Below are positions 25,378 to 34,166 of a stretch of 64,000 nucleotides of DNA, piece after piece; position 1 is the first letter of the stretch, and every line of letters begins with the position of its first letter. The stretch is taken from the NCBI GenBank assembly GCA_002428985.1, contig DIYL01000013.1, forward strand, positions 248,001-312,000, in the 5' to 3' direction. The stretch is from Anaerolineales bacterium UBA6055. GTDB lineage: Bacteria; Chloroflexota; Anaerolineae; Aggregatilineales; Phototrophicaceae. The position numbers were made by a program, and so were the translations under genes. The notes under the pieces are model-generated. The model was not told where the DNA came from. It searched no databases and saw only the letters and a list, made by a program, of their open reading frames with translations.

Positions 25378-26586
25378 TCATTCAACTCCATTATTTCGAG
25401 CTCGATTTAAAATCGGAAGCGCAGGGAGAAGTATCAAAATTGTGAAAGTCAAAGCCATACGTACAGATGTTAAAGTCGCAATACCGCCAACAAATGGACC
25501 GCCCAGAATTTCACCAAATGCATTAATTTGTCCTTTCACCGATAAAATCGTGGCCCGCACGTTTGATTCGACATGTTGATTAACCCACGCTTCCATCAAT
25601 GGGTTTGCCATTGCCATCAGCATTCGCGTTAACCATAAGCCGAGCAACGCAAGAAACAAATTATTTCCCAGTGCAAATAACAAAACCGTAAGGATCATCG
25701 CCCCATATACTTGCATAAGAGTACGTGTAACTATACGATTGTTAGCCAAATCAACCTGTCGCTTCAATAATTCGAGAGCAGCCAGTGTAATTGGTGTAAA
25801 AATTGCGCTAATGACACCAAACCAAACAATATCCGACAGACCTTCTAAATTAGGCAATGAAAAGTTTTCAAGAATTTGTGCTTGCCACAACATACCAAAT
25901 GCCTCACCAAAGCCTGCTAAAAAGATTGTGATAAGCATAATCCATATCAACATTTGTCGTGATCGAATCAAGCTAAGCCCCGCATTTAATGTTTTGAACA
26001 AATCTCGCCATGATTCACGTTCTGATGAAGGAATGCGAGTGAACCCTGTTTCTGGCATTTGTAAAATCAGCAAAACAGATAGGGCGATCAAGATAAGCCC
26101 AGCAACAATTAGCGTCAGTTGAAGATTGATACTACCGAGCAGAACACTCGCGAGAATACCTAAGAGCCCACCCATCATCTTGACTTGTTGAGAAACAACA
26201 AACGCATCCCCAGCGGTTTCTTGACCAACCTCATCAACTAACCATGCAGAGTCAGCACCGCTGATAAATGTTGAACCAACGCCAGCAATAGCCATGCCAA
26301 TAATCGGTGCGAGCAAAGTAGGCACACTCCCAACAATAACAAAGCCAATTCCCATCACGATAAACCCAGTAATAAGTGACAAACGGCGACCGTATACATC
26401 CGCAACAATTCCAGTAGGGATTTCAAACAAGAATGTCATCGTTTCATAAATAAAGGCAGGTAAGACAAGTTCAAATGGGGTCGCGCCAAGATCTCGTAGA
26501 AGATAGAGGGCAAAAAGGGTAAATGCAATCGAAAAACTGAGCTGGCTTGCGCCTCGCATGATCAGAAACACTCGAATGGGAGTCAT
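25378..26586 (-). CDS. MFS transporter (tandem copy 2)
   Basis: 402 residues from ATG 26586, which has AAGGTG upstream; a GTG 24 nt earlier is less likely. FLFEIPTGIVADVYGRRLSL carries the MFS loop motif. SGADSAWLVDEVGQETAGDAF and MANPLMEAWVNQHVESNVRATILS align with the neighbouring copies. The nearest paralog by eye is the upstream gene at 26637. About twelve membrane segments. Substrate unknown. Confidence 0.88.
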   Translation of the reverse strand: MTPIRVFLIMRGASQLSFSIAFTLFALYLLRDLGATPFELVLPAFIYETMTFLFEIPTGIVADVYGRRLSLITGFIVMGIGFVIVGSVPTLLAPIIGMAIAGVGSTFISGADSAWLVDEVGQETAGDAFVVSQQVKMMGGLLGILASVLLGSINLQLTLIVAGLILIALSVLLILQMPETGFTRIPSSERESWRDLFKTLNAGLSLIRSRQMLIWIMLITIFLAGFGEAFGMLWQAQILENFSLPNLEGLSDIVWFGVISAIFTPITLAALELLKRQVDLANNRIVTRTLMQVYGAMILTVLLFALGNNLFLALLGLWLTRMLMAMANPLMEAWVNQHVESNVRATILSVKGQINAFGEILGGPFVGGIATLTSVRMALTFTILILLPALPILNRARNNGVE

Positions 26587-26636
26587 AATACACCTTTTTG
26601 AGAAGGACACAGATTACCTATGCCCTTCAGTTTATC

Positions 26637-27860
26637 TTAGTTTTCAGTTTTGAGGGTGTAATTAAAGACCGCGATAAGAGGTGTCAGCATCAATGCAGAG
26701 ATCGTAATCGCAACACGCACACCGGCAAGTAACCCAATCCCACCGACCATTGGTCCACCTGCAATCTGCCCGAGGGCATCCGTTTGTCCCCAGATAGAAA
26801 GCACTGTAGCGCGGACTTTTGATTCAGTATGTTGGTTTACCCATGCTTCCATCAATGGGTAACTAACCGTCCGTAACATACCTGTGATCCACAGGCCAAG
26901 CAAGATCAGTCCGAAATTTTCGCCCAATGTAAACAAAAGCACACTTAAAATCATGCCTGCATAGACATATGACAAGACTCGAGCTACAGCACGGCTACTA
27001 TTTAAATCGGTACGGCGACGTACGATTTCTGTTGCAAGTAACGTGATTGGTGTGAAAACAGCACTAATGATTCCAAACCAAACAATCTCATCAAACTGCC
27101 CAAGTGGTGGCAATGTGAAATTAGTCAAAACATGCGCTGTCCACAGTCGGTCGAAGCCTTCTGTAAATGCACCATAGATGAGCGCAATCAACAGAATAAC
27201 CATCAGAATACGACTTGCCCGTACGAGTTTGGCACCTTCTCGGAATGTCGAAAACAAATCAGACCAATTCTCACGTTCAGCTTTGGGTACACGTTGGAAT
27301 CCATTTTCTGGCATGATAAATACAAGAATAACTGCCAGCAGAATAATCAACGCACCCCCTGTGATGATTGCCAGTTGGATATTAATACTTGCTATTGCGA
27401 TACTGACAAAAATTCCGATGAAACTCATCACTTGTGAGACTTGTGACGCACGCAAAAACGCATCACTCGCCCGTTCTTGACCGATTTCGTCCACAATCCA
27501 TGCAGATGTTGCCCCGCTTAAAAAAGTATAACCAACACCATCAATCATTTCCGCAATGACAATAATGGCGAATATTGGGAATATTCCTTCTAGCATGATG
27601 CCAAATCCAAGCAAGCCATAACCTATGATAATCGACAAACGACGACTATAGACATCAGCAACGACACCTGTCGGGATTTCCAACAGAAAAACAGTTAGCT
27701 CCATCGCTGTGCCAATCAACACCAGTTGTAGCGGATTTAACCCCGCCTCTGTTACCTGATAGACCATGATGACAGTCACAGCTACTGTCCATGCAAATTT
27801 CTCCATCCCTTGCATGAACAGATAGAGCCAATAGGCATTTATATTCAATTTTAAAAGCAT
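26637..27860 (-). CDS. MFS transporter (tandem copy 1)
   Basis: 407 residues, twelve predicted membrane helices, with LLEIPTGVVADVYSRRLSI and LSGATSAWIVDEIGQERASDA as in the two following genes. AAGGAACTGA precedes ATG 27860. The three-gene array probably arose by duplication and is likely co-transcribed, with gaps of 50 and 48 nt to the next copies. Confidence 0.88.
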   Translation of the reverse strand: MLLKLNINAYWLYLFMQGMEKFAWTVAVTVIMVYQVTEAGLNPLQLVLIGTAMELTVFLLEIPTGVVADVYSRRLSIIIGYGLLGFGIMLEGIFPIFAIIVIAEMIDGVGYTFLSGATSAWIVDEIGQERASDAFLRASQVSQVMSFIGIFVSIAIASINIQLAIITGGALIILLAVILVFIMPENGFQRVPKAERENWSDLFSTFREGAKLVRASRILMVILLIALIYGAFTEGFDRLWTAHVLTNFTLPPLGQFDEIVWFGIISAVFTPITLLATEIVRRRTDLNSSRAVARVLSYVYAGMILSVLLFTLGENFGLILLGLWITGMLRTVSYPLMEAWVNQHTESKVRATVLSIWGQTDALGQIAGGPMVGGIGLLAGVRVAITISALMLTPLIAVFNYTLKTEN

Positions 27861-28018
27861 TTCAGTTCCTTACACTATTCGATAGCATGTGTCGGAACAA
27901 TGCAAAGTTCCTACACAATTACGCGATGTGACATAATCCTGTCACAAGAATTCCATTGTTTTGCGTACTTTGTTAAGGAAGAGACTGTCATTGGTAGCAA
28001 TCCTTTTTTGTTAACTGA

Positions 28019-29062
28019 TTAAAGTGTCTTTGATTGACGGTCTAGTTTACCCGTTTCCAAGAATTGTTTAAGTTCATTGGTGCGCTGTGTCAATAATTGT
28101 GGAGCGACTTCGCGTACCGCAGGATGATTGAGGTTAACAGCTAGCCAGCGACATGATGCCAATTGTCGTCCCGCGATAAACACATCTAATAATTCACGAT
28201 AGCGGTCTGGTTGGGATTTGATATTTGTATATCCCTCCCATAATGCATCTTCCAGCACGTCATAATCATCGCTACGATCACTTTTGAGTTGCCAAAGCAA
28301 TGGTGTAAGGTCATACAGATAGTAGCCCCAGCCGCAATATTCAAAGTCAAGTGCGCGAACATCGGTTTCAGAGAATAAGATATTTTTCACAAGCATATCG
28401 GCATGGACTAAGCCAAATGCATCTGCACCTTGTCCTACATCTTGCATCGTCTCTTGTACACGGTCGGCAACTATATCGAACACAGATAGTTGTTCATCTG
28501 TGATGATATGAGCGTTTTCGCGCGGGTTATATGGCGAATTTTCACCAAATAGACCTTCCCAATTCAGCCACGGGCGCACAAAACTCTGCGATGGCGTGAA
28601 TTGTCCGGCAGTATGTAATTTACCAAGAAATTCACCAACATGACGCATATCAGCTACTGTTAACGCAGTCGATGATTTCTCTTGTCCTTCGACATATTCA
28701 AAAAGTGTACAAAACACAATATTGGGTGACGGCAGTTTGTCGCTGTAAGCGGTTGCAAACAACATCGTTTCACCATCAATCTGTGCTTCATATGGAAATG
28801 GTGCGATTAAGTTCGTATTCCGACGAATCACACGTAACCATTGTAACTCTGATGTCAGCGTCGGGATGTCAATACGTCCGGGTGGATGTAAGCGCAAGAC
28901 ATATGTGCCCTGCTCAGCATCTACTTTAAACACCGCGTTATTGGTATATCCAAGCCATGAAACATCTTTAACTGTCAAATTCCAGCGTTTGATAACAGTA
29001 CATGCCAACTCCATCCAAATTACTTTTTGCTCATCGAGCGAGAGTGTTTTAAAGTCTGCCAT
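28019..29062 (-). CDS. Aminoglycoside phosphotransferase (APH) family kinase
   Basis: A protein-kinase-like fold of 347 residues. The catalytic loop is FGLVHADMLVKNILF (HxDxxxxN type) and the metal-binding Asp lies in RALDFEYCGWG. The N-lobe lysine is probably in YVLRLHPPG. Homologs include homoserine kinase type II and antibiotic or hydroxyl-compound kinases. The substrate cannot be told here. AGGA lies upstream of ATG 29062. It stands 59 nt downstream of the RimL-like gene. Confidence 0.85.
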   Translation of the reverse strand: MADFKTLSLDEQKVIWMELACTVIKRWNLTVKDVSWLGYTNNAVFKVDAEQGTYVLRLHPPGRIDIPTLTSELQWLRVIRRNTNLIAPFPYEAQIDGETMLFATAYSDKLPSPNIVFCTLFEYVEGQEKSSTALTVADMRHVGEFLGKLHTAGQFTPSQSFVRPWLNWEGLFGENSPYNPRENAHIITDEQLSVFDIVADRVQETMQDVGQGADAFGLVHADMLVKNILFSETDVRALDFEYCGWGYYLYDLTPLLWQLKSDRSDDYDVLEDALWEGYTNIKSQPDRYRELLDVFIAGRQLASCRWLAVNLNHPAVREVAPQLLTQRTNELKQFLETGKLDRQSKTL

Positions 29063-29121
29063 TCAATCCTCATTCATTATTCGTCATGCTGATAGTGTAG
29101 CAGACTTTTCACAGATATTTT

Positions 29122-29664
29122 CTATGTCCATATATTGACAATATCTTGGTCGATTTCGTAGCGCAGACCTGCTTCACCATGAATCAGACAATGCCCTGCA
29201 AACTTTGCATCCAATCGCGCCATAACCTGCTTTGAGGCTACATTTTCAGGCACAATAATAGCTACAGCAAGTCGTATACCCGCACCAAACAAATAGGATA
29301 CAAATGTCCGAACAGCATCGGTTACATAGCCATGCCCGCGATATTTAGGGAGTAGCGCATAGAAAAATTCGGTATCGTCTGTATTTTTCATCGTTTGTGC
29401 GCCAAGGTTACCCATGTATTCATCTGTATCTTTATCAGCTATTGCAAAGATGCACACAGGCTCGTCCGTTTCATAGGCGTTCACAACCCATTCGACCATA
29501 CCTCGTGCACCTTCTCGAGTCCGTTGTTCATCTTCAAAGAACATGTACTGTACATTTTCATCATCATTGACAAACCGATAGAATGGTTCAATATCCTCTG
29601 TACGAATCCGACGCAGATTTACCTTTTGCCCCTCGATGACTTTGGGCAACTTTTTAGGCGTCAT
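29122..29664 (-). CDS. RimJ/RimL-type GNAT acetyltransferase
   Basis: About 180 residues: VNLRRIRTEDIEPFYRFVND at the start, FFYALLPKYRGHGYVTDAVR as the acetyl-CoA motif and NVASKQVMARLDAKFAGH at the end, as in RimL-like enzymes. The frame is open further upstream, but ATG 29664 lies just inside the end of the RIO1 kinase gene (11-nt overlap), so translation is probably coupled to it. The acceptor is unknown. Confidence 0.83.
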   Translation of the reverse strand: MTPKKLPKVIEGQKVNLRRIRTEDIEPFYRFVNDDENVQYMFFEDEQRTREGARGMVEWVVNAYETDEPVCIFAIADKDTDEYMGNLGAQTMKNTDDTEFFYALLPKYRGHGYVTDAVRTFVSYLFGAGIRLAVAIIVPENVASKQVMARLDAKFAGHCLIHGEAGLRYEIDQDIVNIWT

Positions 29665-30685
29665 ACGCGTCGTCATCGTCCATTTCATCCACAAGTTCAT
29701 AGAGGAAATCAGGGTCATCAATCACACCGTACTCTGTCCACAATTTTTCATGGATAGCATTCGCATCAACACCAAGCCCAAATTGGTTAAAGTATTGGCA
29801 GACACGTTCAATATCACGCTTCAGGATTTTTTCAGCATGTGGGTTTGTCTCGACCTCAACGACCTGCGGAAAGTCAATGAATGTGATGTTACCTTGCCAA
29901 TAGAGGATGTTATACTCTGACAAATCCCCATGAATCATACCTTGCTTGAGCATGAGTAGCATATTGCGTAACGTGCTATCGAAAAGCGGTTTGACTTCGT
30001 CCACATGCAATTGAACAGTATGCAATGGAGGTGCAGGTAGCACGTCATCCCCAAGGTATTCCATGACAATCGCATTTTCCCCTGCACCAATAGGTTCAGG
30101 TACATCAGCACCAGCACTATACAAGTCCTGCATCGCATTGTATTCATGCATCAGCCATGACGTGTGTGCGACCTGTTGACCATAAGCCGATTTTTTACCG
30201 ATTGCCCGAATCGTGCGCACATCACGTGCATCCACTGGACGACCGGATTCAGTCAGGACTTGTCGCCCCTCACGGTACATCTTGTCGTTACGCAGATTGC
30301 GAAACATTCGCGGGCGATAAACTTTTACAGCCACCAAGTCTTTTCCTGTTGATTCATGTGCTTTACAACGATAAACGCTGGCTTCTTTACCACCTTTGAC
30401 CATTGCCAGCACATCGGTGATGAGTGCTTGTTGATAGAAAATTTTGAGCGAATCATAGAGCCAGATTTTTTCGTGTCTAGCTGGTTTATATGTTGTCTCA
30501 AAATCACCTTCGATACCTGTAGTATCAGCAATTTCGTCTAAGATCTCATCCACCGTTTTCTTCGGGATGTGATTGACTTTCTTCTTGCGTTTTTTACGTG
30601 CTTGACGATCAATTTGCATCGGGTCAAAATCGTCGCCAAATTCGTCATACAATTCAAAGTCGTTGTAGTTACTGTATTTAGGCAT
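29654..30685 (-). CDS. RIO1-type atypical serine protein kinase
   Basis: 343 residues with a lysine-rich N-terminal region (RKKRKKK, residues 30-36) and a RIO kinase domain. The flexible P-loop KGGKEASVYRC (97-107), ATP lysine K121 (VAVKVYRP), catalytic loop IHGDLSEYNIL (D254, N259) and metal-binding D271 (FIDFPQVV) are all present. In eukaryotes and archaea RIO1 acts in small-subunit ribosome maturation; bacterial copies are less studied. A 3' acidic tail (EMDDDDAYD) follows. A RimL-like gene overlaps its end. A long structured leader precedes it. Confidence 0.93.
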   Translation of the reverse strand: MPKYSNYNDFELYDEFGDDFDPMQIDRQARKKRKKKVNHIPKKTVDEILDEIADTTGIEGDFETTYKPARHEKIWLYDSLKIFYQQALITDVLAMVKGGKEASVYRCKAHESTGKDLVAVKVYRPRMFRNLRNDKMYREGRQVLTESGRPVDARDVRTIRAIGKKSAYGQQVAHTSWLMHEYNAMQDLYSAGADVPEPIGAGENAIVMEYLGDDVLPAPPLHTVQLHVDEVKPLFDSTLRNMLLMLKQGMIHGDLSEYNILYWQGNITFIDFPQVVEVETNPHAEKILKRDIERVCQYFNQFGLGVDANAIHEKLWTEYGVIDDPDFLYELVDEMDDDDAYDA

Positions 30686-30741
30686 TGCTAGAGTTATCCT
30701 TTTCAGGGTTATATGCTTTATTTTGGGTTATCTTCATTGTG

Positions 30742-30771
30742 AAATAAAAAACAGCCATGAGGCTATGACTG
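30742..30771 (-). terminator. Terminator hairpin in the RIO1 kinase leader
   Basis: On the minus strand CAGTCAT / ATGGCTG form a 7-bp stem (one G-U) with a 6-nt loop, then TTTTTTATTT. It lies 57 nt before the kinase start. An alternative helix TGGCTG / CAGTCA (plus 30766-30771 and 30784-30789) would consume the 5' arm and act as an antiterminator. Confidence 0.7.
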
Positions 30772-30833
30772 CTAAAATAGAAACAGCCACAACACACCGT
30801 TTTGTACGGAATATAAAATCCGCACCTGTTTTG

Positions 30834-30928
30834 GCGCGCTATAGCTGGCGTAATTCTACCTATTCAATTGGGGTATATGGCGGGTATTGTTACATGTATG
30901 ACCCGCTAGCCAGCAATCTCCAGCGCGC
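30834..30928 (-). promoter_or_regulatory. Structured RNA region of the RIO1 kinase leader
   Basis: GCGCGCT and GCTGGC at the end of the short leader ORF pair with AGCGCGC and GCCAGC about 60 nt downstream (7 + 6 bp around a 7/3 internal loop). They enclose a second stem, GCGGGT / ACCCGC. The paired arm overlaps the last codons of the leader ORF, so translation would open it. It does not match a riboswitch family known to me. Confidence 0.5.
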
Positions 30929-30965
30929 TATCATTTCTCACTTCTGCTACATAGACCTTTGCCAT
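30906..30965 (-). CDS. Short leader ORF (19 aa) upstream of RIO1 kinase
   Basis: An ORF of 19 codons plus TAG, beginning MAKVYVAEVRN and ending ALEIAG, with a full-consensus GGAGG five nt before its ATG. It starts about 35 nt after the predicted transcription start and lies 220 nt before the kinase. It has no run of a single amino acid, so it is not a classical amino-acid sensor. Its end is complementary to downstream leader RNA. Confidence 0.5.
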   Translation of the reverse strand: MAKVYVAEVRNDSALEIAG

Positions 30966-31006
30966 ACGTACCTCCAAGTTCATTCCCTTGCATATAAGTC
31001 AGCAAA

Positions 31007-31036
31007 AGTCTAACATGGGTCACATTGGGTTGTCAA
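31007..31036 (-). promoter_or_regulatory. Promoter of the RIO1 kinase leader
   Basis: TTGACA (plus 31031-31036), 18-nt spacer, TAGACT (plus 31007-31012). TGGGAATTTC just upstream matches, with one difference, the sequence before the aspartate kinase leader promoter. Confidence 0.65.
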
Positions 31037-31087
31037 GAAATTCCCAAAAGTCGAAATTAGAAAACCAGAAAAACGAACGGGTTCTAT

Positions 31088-31618
31088 ATGAGTGATATGC
31101 GTAATATTTACATCGCAGAATATGATCCTTTGTGGATCGAGAATTTTAATACCGAAACCGAGCAACTCAAACCAATTTTTGGGGACTTATTAATTGAGAT
31201 TCATCATATCGGTAGTACATCCATTCCTAATATGCCAGCCAAACCAGTTATTGACATCATGCCTATTGTGACGGAAATCAGTGCAGTCGATACGCTAAAT
31301 TCCGCTTTGATTGCATTGGGGTATGAGCCAATGGGAGAAAACGGCATCATCGGCAGACGTTATTTTCGTAAAGGTGGCCATTTAAATCGGAGTCATCATA
31401 TTCATGCCTACGAACCCAATAATCCGGAGGTTGCCAAGCATCTTGATTTTCGAGATTATCTCAAAACACATCCCGAGAGCGCCAAAGCCTATGCAGATCT
31501 AAAGCGTAAGGTTGCTCAAGCGAATCCAAATGATATTTATGGCTATATGGATGGTAAACATGACTTTATTCAAGAGACAATTGTTAAGGCACAAGTATGG
31601 CGCAGTGAAACCAAATAG
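31088..31618 (+). CDS. GrpB / UPF0157 family protein
   Basis: 176 residues carrying the family signatures VEYDPLW-like (IAEYDPLWIENF), IHHIGSTSIPNMPAKPVIDIM and LNRSHHIHAYEPN, then HLDFRDYLKTHPESAKAYADLK. The fold belongs to the nucleotidyltransferase superfamily; CoaE fusions are known, but the function is unsettled. No strong ribosome-binding site is seen. It is divergent from the RIO1 leader. Confidence 0.92.
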   Translation: MSDMRNIYIAEYDPLWIENFNTETEQLKPIFGDLLIEIHHIGSTSIPNMPAKPVIDIMPIVTEISAVDTLNSALIALGYEPMGENGIIGRRYFRKGGHLNRSHHIHAYEPNNPEVAKHLDFRDYLKTHPESAKAYADLKRKVAQANPNDIYGYMDGKHDFIQETIVKAQVWRSETK

Positions 31619-31741
31619 TAAGCATTTTCGTATAAAGTAATGTAATAGTTGGTGGGATTTAAAGGAAACTTTACATATTTTGAACCTTTTCCACCATTAC
31701 AGCGTCTACAATTTGTAGAACATAGAGGATAGGAGTTTTTC

Positions 31742-31912
31742 ATGCAAGATAAAAAACGTCAATCAACCAATAAAAAACAAGAGCCTCCTAAACACGGCAC
31801 AACACAAGAAGTCAAAGCTCTGTTACGGGATCTCAAGCAATTACACAGAAATGGTGCAGTTTCTGATGAAGAATTTGAATCTGGTAAGTCGAAATTGCTC
31901 GAATCGCTATAA
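31742..31912 (+). CDS. Small SHOCT-domain protein, 56 aa
   Basis: A short ORF with good signals: AGGAG eight nt before ATG 31742. The N-terminus is basic and Gln/Lys-rich. The C-terminal half, LLRDLKQLHRNGAVSDEEF followed by ESGKSKLLESL, is a SHOCT domain (short C-terminal oligomerisation-like helix pair, typically LkeLhdaGiITdEEFeakK). It has no membrane segment and stands alone. It converges on the Argonaute gene with a 7-nt gap. Confidence 0.8.
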   Translation: MQDKKRQSTNKKQEPPKHGTTQEVKALLRDLKQLHRNGAVSDEEFESGKSKLLESL

Positions 31913-31919
31913 TAAAACG

Positions 31920-34022
31920 CTATAACCAAAATGGAACATCACCCGATGTTGCCGCTGGTAGTTGTCCGCGCGACAACCACTGGCTCATCTCATGAGCATA
32001 TTGAATAGTTATCGGTAGACGTGAGGGTTTGATCGTTCCATAGTTAAGAATTGTCCACATCAGGATCGAATGCAAAGCATATTCAATACCAAGATCAAAT
32101 GGTGCTTTGACGTATAGTGGCATCGGCATCATATCGGCATCAGTTGTGCTAGTGACAATAAATGCCTCCATATTGTTAAGCCTAAACATTGTCCCCCACT
32201 CCGGTTGCTGAATCCTTTTTTGCTTCAAGCTGAATATGTGCGGGACAATATCAGTTTCAATTTCAACGGGATAAAATGTCATGTCGATGACTTTTTCCCA
32301 ACGTGCTAACATCGTTAGTTCTTCGATTGTGAATGCACCTTTACGATGTACAATTACACGCTTTCCCCCAAACCGTTCCTCAGGAAACAAAGTCTGCATC
32401 ACAATATAAGGGACAGGGTCGCCTTTATCGAGTTCAACAGTCTCCATGATATACCCTTGTCCACATCCGACATTATCATAAATACGTGCCATCGCTGTCA
32501 CTCGGTCAAATTGAGTCAGCTCTTGGCGCACCATATCCATCCCGACAATCATGTCTGCATATTCAACTGGCTCAGCTAATACATATGGGAAATTCCCTGT
32601 TTTACCAAGAATCCCCATAATCACACGTGACATAGATTCAGGATCGTGCATCGTTTTATGATAAATTGCATGTGTAGCAATCCCCTTGCCTAATGCAATC
32701 GACTTGATCTGCTGTAGATTAGGGTCAAATAACTCTTGGTTATCATGATCAGTATTCGGCAAAAATGCGAGAACGATGTGCGGTGCTTCTTTTTCGACAA
32801 CTTTGACCGCAGATTCAAGATTTTTGTTGGAAATGACACGCACCTTACGCTCACGGAGCATCTCAATCTTGAAGTCATAATTACGCTCTAAATCTCGCCG
32901 CAGTGCTTCTACAAAATCGTCAATGGGTTCATCGAGCGTGTTGATAATGGCTATCTTAATTGGTGACTTATCAAAGCGAGACAAGCGTTCATACATGCCA
33001 TTTTGTTGGAAGTGATATGCAAGAGTCGAGAATTCAACATCACGGGTGCGTCCCCTAGCAAATTCGACAGTCGGCTCGAATGTTGCCTGTTTGAATATCT
33101 CAGGCAGCGTACGTGTATTGAATGCGTTATCTATGATCTTGGCTTCTTTTAGCTTATCAGAAAGAATTTTAACCAACTGAGCATGAGAAGCTGGGCTCAG
33201 CTTTAAGGCGCGTTGAGCATGAGCCGGGCTAATATTAAATTGTTGTAGCAGGTCGTGATTATCAGGCTCAATGAGGATATGCAATGCGCTAGCTGGGTAC
33301 TCATAAGTGTAATTCCCAGTAGTGACCTCGACCGTCAATTCATCATCAGGTGCATATCTTAAGATCGTTTGCATCACACTACGGCGTGTTAATTCGAGAA
33401 GTTCAGTGCGGCGGTCAAAGACTGTTCCTGTTATAGATTTTACTGTTCCGAACATCGTCGATGTTTTGTCTGTGACAGGTAAACCGATGATTTTGCTACG
33501 ATCGGATATATCTTCCACATATTGCTGTACATTGAGTTCATAGAGTAGCTGGGAGTTAATCGTGAGTGATAAGCTTGGTTGGTGGTTTACAACCCAGTTT
33601 TTGAGATGGTATTCATATTCAATACGCCCACGTTCGACAGAAACACTCATTTTACCCAACGCAAGGCGGAGATCTTCCTCTATGGGGATGATTTGTGACC
33701 AAAAGACATAACGGGCTAGGTTCATTGGAGACGGTTGCCAGTTCATAATCTCTTCAATCTCTTGAAGGTTGCTGTATAACATGGGGATGTCAGCCCGTAA
33801 TTGGTCGACAGCAATTTCCATCTGAATTGGCGCAACGGGCTCATTTGTAATAATGATGTTCTCTGACCACACCCATACCCCAGGAAATGTCTGATTCAGA
33901 CGATAGGCAATCTTCCCACCCCGTTTACCAACATCTTCGCCATCAAATGTCACTTGGTAAGCAGTGAGGTCAGGTAAGTTTGTCGCAAGAATTGGGAACA
34001 ACTCGATGAACAAGTCTTGCAT
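31920..34022 (-). CDS. Long prokaryotic Argonaute, PIWI tetrad altered
   Basis: A 700-residue protein with N/PAZ-like (~1-270), MID (~380-480) and PIWI (~485-690) regions. The MID has KSIALGKGIATHAIYHKTM (Y454, H455, K456 in the guide 5'-phosphate pocket) and ILGKTGNFPY. The PIWI has D496 in IVGMDMVRQ, HRKG at 559-562 and a final H677 in ITIQYAHEMSQW. In active enzymes the HRKG position is a catalytic Asp (RDG in Thermus Ago); here it is K561. Guided target binding without cleavage is therefore predicted. AAAGGA precedes ATG 34022. No nuclease, SIR2 or TM effector gene adjoins it. Confidence 0.88.
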   Translation of the reverse strand: MQDLFIELFPILATNLPDLTAYQVTFDGEDVGKRGGKIAYRLNQTFPGVWVWSENIIITNEPVAPIQMEIAVDQLRADIPMLYSNLQEIEEIMNWQPSPMNLARYVFWSQIIPIEEDLRLALGKMSVSVERGRIEYEYHLKNWVVNHQPSLSLTINSQLLYELNVQQYVEDISDRSKIIGLPVTDKTSTMFGTVKSITGTVFDRRTELLELTRRSVMQTILRYAPDDELTVEVTTGNYTYEYPASALHILIEPDNHDLLQQFNISPAHAQRALKLSPASHAQLVKILSDKLKEAKIIDNAFNTRTLPEIFKQATFEPTVEFARGRTRDVEFSTLAYHFQQNGMYERLSRFDKSPIKIAIINTLDEPIDDFVEALRRDLERNYDFKIEMLRERKVRVISNKNLESAVKVVEKEAPHIVLAFLPNTDHDNQELFDPNLQQIKSIALGKGIATHAIYHKTMHDPESMSRVIMGILGKTGNFPYVLAEPVEYADMIVGMDMVRQELTQFDRVTAMARIYDNVGCGQGYIMETVELDKGDPVPYIVMQTLFPEERFGGKRVIVHRKGAFTIEELTMLARWEKVIDMTFYPVEIETDIVPHIFSLKQKRIQQPEWGTMFRLNNMEAFIVTSTTDADMMPMPLYVKAPFDLGIEYALHSILMWTILNYGTIKPSRLPITIQYAHEMSQWLSRGQLPAATSGDVPFWL

Positions 34023-34100
34023 AATGCGTCCTTTGCTTTGGTCTATAATCTATATTATGGAGCTTTGATAGGTTGGAGGCAAACGAATCTTACGCAAAAT

Positions 34101-34129
34101 TTTTCAAGAGAGCCTAATACAGGTATAAT
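34101..34129 (+). promoter_or_regulatory. Promoter of the acidic-loop GNAT gene
   Basis: TTTTCA (34101-34106), 17-nt spacer and a perfect TATAAT (34124-34129) lie 38 nt before ATG 34167, in the region shared divergently with the Argonaute gene. Confidence 0.5.
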
Positions 34130-34166
34130 TACGCACAATATCGAAAGAAGAAATCGAGGCTAGGCG

